From assembly GCF_000429425.1 (NCBI RefSeq), contig NZ_AUBV01000009.1, positions 186,001 through 250,000 on the forward strand: a stretch of DNA of 64,000 nt, given 5' to 3'. Under the pieces are notes generated by a model, which saw only the letters and a program-made list of their open reading frames with translations, was not told the DNA's origin and ran no database searches. Positions 62,986 to 64,000 of the stretch are shown here, in pieces (position 1 is the stretch's first letter; each line of letters begins with the position of its first letter). The position numbers and the translations under genes are program-made. Source of the DNA: Algoriphagus mannitolivorans DSM 15301. Lineage in GTDB: Bacteria; Bacteroidota; Bacteroidia; Cytophagales; Cyclobacteriaceae.

Positions 62986-64000
62986 ATGAAAGTACTTTTT
63001 ACCCAAGATGCCCTAATCAATGCCGGAACTGAACGCAGTAACCTGGAATTACTGTCCAGGTTTTCAAGTGGAATAGAGACCTTCTTGGTTTATTTCTATC
63101 CAAGACATGAATTAAAAGATGAATATGAAAGAGTCGGAATAAGGCTCTTGTTTTTGGATATCCGGGAGAAATACCACCTGATTTCAGGTGCTAGGCGATT
63201 GGTAAAATTGATCCGAGAAGAAAAACCGGATTTGCTGGTCTCCAGTCTTTGGAGAGCAGATATCATGACCCGCTTTGCTTCCTGGATTACAGGTGTTCCC
63301 TTGGTGGGCACACTGGTAAATGACAGCTATTCCGAGATGGCTTGGAAGGACAAATCAGGATTAAAACACCGGATTGTTTATTGGATGGATAGAATCACGG
63401 CTGGCATTCCCAAATTCTGGATTGCAAATGCTAAAGCTTTGGTTGACTCTCATCTTAAGACATTGGGTTTGGATCCAAATAAGATTTCTGTGGTTTACCG
63501 AGGGAGAGAGATCCCAGTATTGAAATCAGGAGTTGAAAGGCCAATCCGAGATTTTATTTCCTACGGGAGATTATTGGAGAGAAAAGGATTTCAGGACGCC
63601 ATTCTGGCATTTGGGGATGTGATAAAATCCTACCCTGAATGCACCTTGACCATTTACGGAGAAGGACCTTATAGAAAAGAACTAGAAACTTTGATTCTGG
63701 ATTTAGGGCTTGAAAACTCAGTTACCTTACCCGGGAAAGTTTCAGAACCCCACTGCCTGCTGCCTACTGCGGACTGCTTCTTATTTCCTTCCTGGTATGA
63801 AGGATTCTCTGGGGCTTTGGTGGAAGCGATGATGGCAGGGATTCCCATTATTGCCTCAGATATTTCCATGAATTTGGAAGCTGTGGAAGATGGAAGAACT
63901 GCTTTAATTTTTCCGGTTAAGAATTGTGAAAAGTTATCCGAGCTCATGATTATTGCCATAGAAGATCCGGTGAAAATGAAAGAATTGGGTCATTTTGCAA
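62986..64000 (+). CDS. Glycosyltransferase family 4 (3' partial)
   Basis: Runs off the right end; 338 residues visible. Starts MKVLFTQDALINAGTERSNL; acceptor half to about 170, then FISYGRLLERKGFQDAILAF, YGEGPYRKELE, TLPGKVSEP and the donor-binding FPSWYEGFSGALVEAMMAG with an EX7E-type pair, then ASDISMN. A segment at 63749-63778 (HCLLPTADCF) consists of CTGCCTACTGC-type repeat words, similar to an arm of the MBOAT-gene element, but the length of the protein there is normal. ATG at 62986 chosen; divergent from the methyltransferase. Confidence 0.87.
   Translation, partial: MKVLFTQDALINAGTERSNLELLSRFSSGIETFLVYFYPRHELKDEYERVGIRLLFLDIREKYHLISGARRLVKLIREEKPDLLVSSLWRADIMTRFASWITGVPLVGTLVNDSYSEMAWKDKSGLKHRIVYWMDRITAGIPKFWIANAKALVDSHLKTLGLDPNKISVVYRGREIPVLKSGVERPIRDFISYGRLLERKGFQDAILAFGDVIKSYPECTLTIYGEGPYRKELETLILDLGLENSVTLPGKVSEPHCLLPTADCFLFPSWYEGFSGALVEAMMAGIPIIASDISMNLEAVEDGRTALIFPVKNCEKLSELMIIAIEDPVKMKELGHFA

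Overview
The window looks like chromosomal DNA of a Bacteroidota bacterium, most likely a marine or freshwater Cytophagales (Cyclobacteriaceae/Algoriphagus-like; the genus is a guess). The evidence is: low GC; almost no Shine-Dalgarno sequences; TAnnTTTG-type -7 promoter elements; a giant secreted protein ending in a gliding-motility/type IX secretion C-terminal domain; and many secreted proteins of Bacteroidota style. Nearly everything in the window serves the cell surface. It is a very large O-antigen/surface-polysaccharide region with several sugar-nucleotide pathways, an ABC export system and more than a dozen glycosyltransferases.

Layout. 0-6.6 kb: O-antigen ligase/polymerase (cut by the left edge), four soluble glycosyltransferases and a convergent GT-C-like membrane protein. 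6.7-14.3 kb: a tight eight-gene operon for a CMP-nonulosonic acid, best matched to the GDP-linked legionaminic acid route (ptmF-, legF-, ptmA-, legI-, legG-, epimerase-, ptmE-, legB-like), closed by a bidirectional terminator. 14.4-19.6 kb (minus strand): a CapD-like dehydratase, a nucleotidyltransferase, a carbamoyltransferase, an SGNH protein, and small DUF5989 and SxtJ-like proteins. 19.7-29.1 kb: a methyltransferase, a 2373-residue lectin/Ig/SprB-repeat adhesin with a ~265-residue super-repeat, and a WecA-like initiating transferase. 29.6-33.9 kb: a four-gene operon of exported proteins ending in a leucine-rich-repeat protein with three Trp-Trp modules. 34.4-39.9 kb: four polytopic GT-C-like proteins.

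39.9-48.65 kb differs from everything else. Nearly every gene stands alone, all face right, and almost every gap is filled with a mosaic of short repeat words (TTTAAACTTTAAACTC, TTTACGA...GAGGTGGTTATACGCTATTG, GGCAAATAGCAAATAGC, CCGACAACCGACATC and REP-like CTCCCCTTAAGGGGAG). The genes are a four-helix-bundle (S23) protein, a winged-helix protein with a degenerate nucleotidyltransferase domain, the Wzm permease, a DUF559 nuclease, a polyprenyl-phosphate glycosyltransferase, WecD/WecE-like enzymes, and a small ORF with a zeta-toxin-like kinase. The same repeats run into coding sequence. One forms an in-frame palindromic insert in the WecE-like gene and another copy appears to supply its stop codon. 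A different palindromic repeat sits in frame in the MBOAT gene, and repeat DNA seems to have replaced the start of wzm. A 116-bp direct repeat flanks the toxin-like pair. I regard this repeat system, and its invasion of genes, as the most interesting content of the window.

48.8-64 kb returns to tightly packed genes, AT-rich from about 50.3 kb: an MBOAT/SGNH O-acetylation pair, FkbM methyltransferases, Wzt with a C-terminal glycan-binding domain, and a long run of GT2/GT61/GT8-like transferases. This run is bracketed by two related methyltransferases, and the window ends inside a GT4 gene.

Taken together, the WecA-like enzyme would start a glycan on the lipid carrier. The sugar-nucleotide operons would supply legionaminate-type and dTDP-Fuc4NAc-type sugars, and the glycosyltransferases would assemble the chain. 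Methyl, acetyl and carbamoyl transferases would decorate it. Wzm/Wzt would export it and the ligase would attach it. All functions are inferred from motifs and recalled family features; no search was run.
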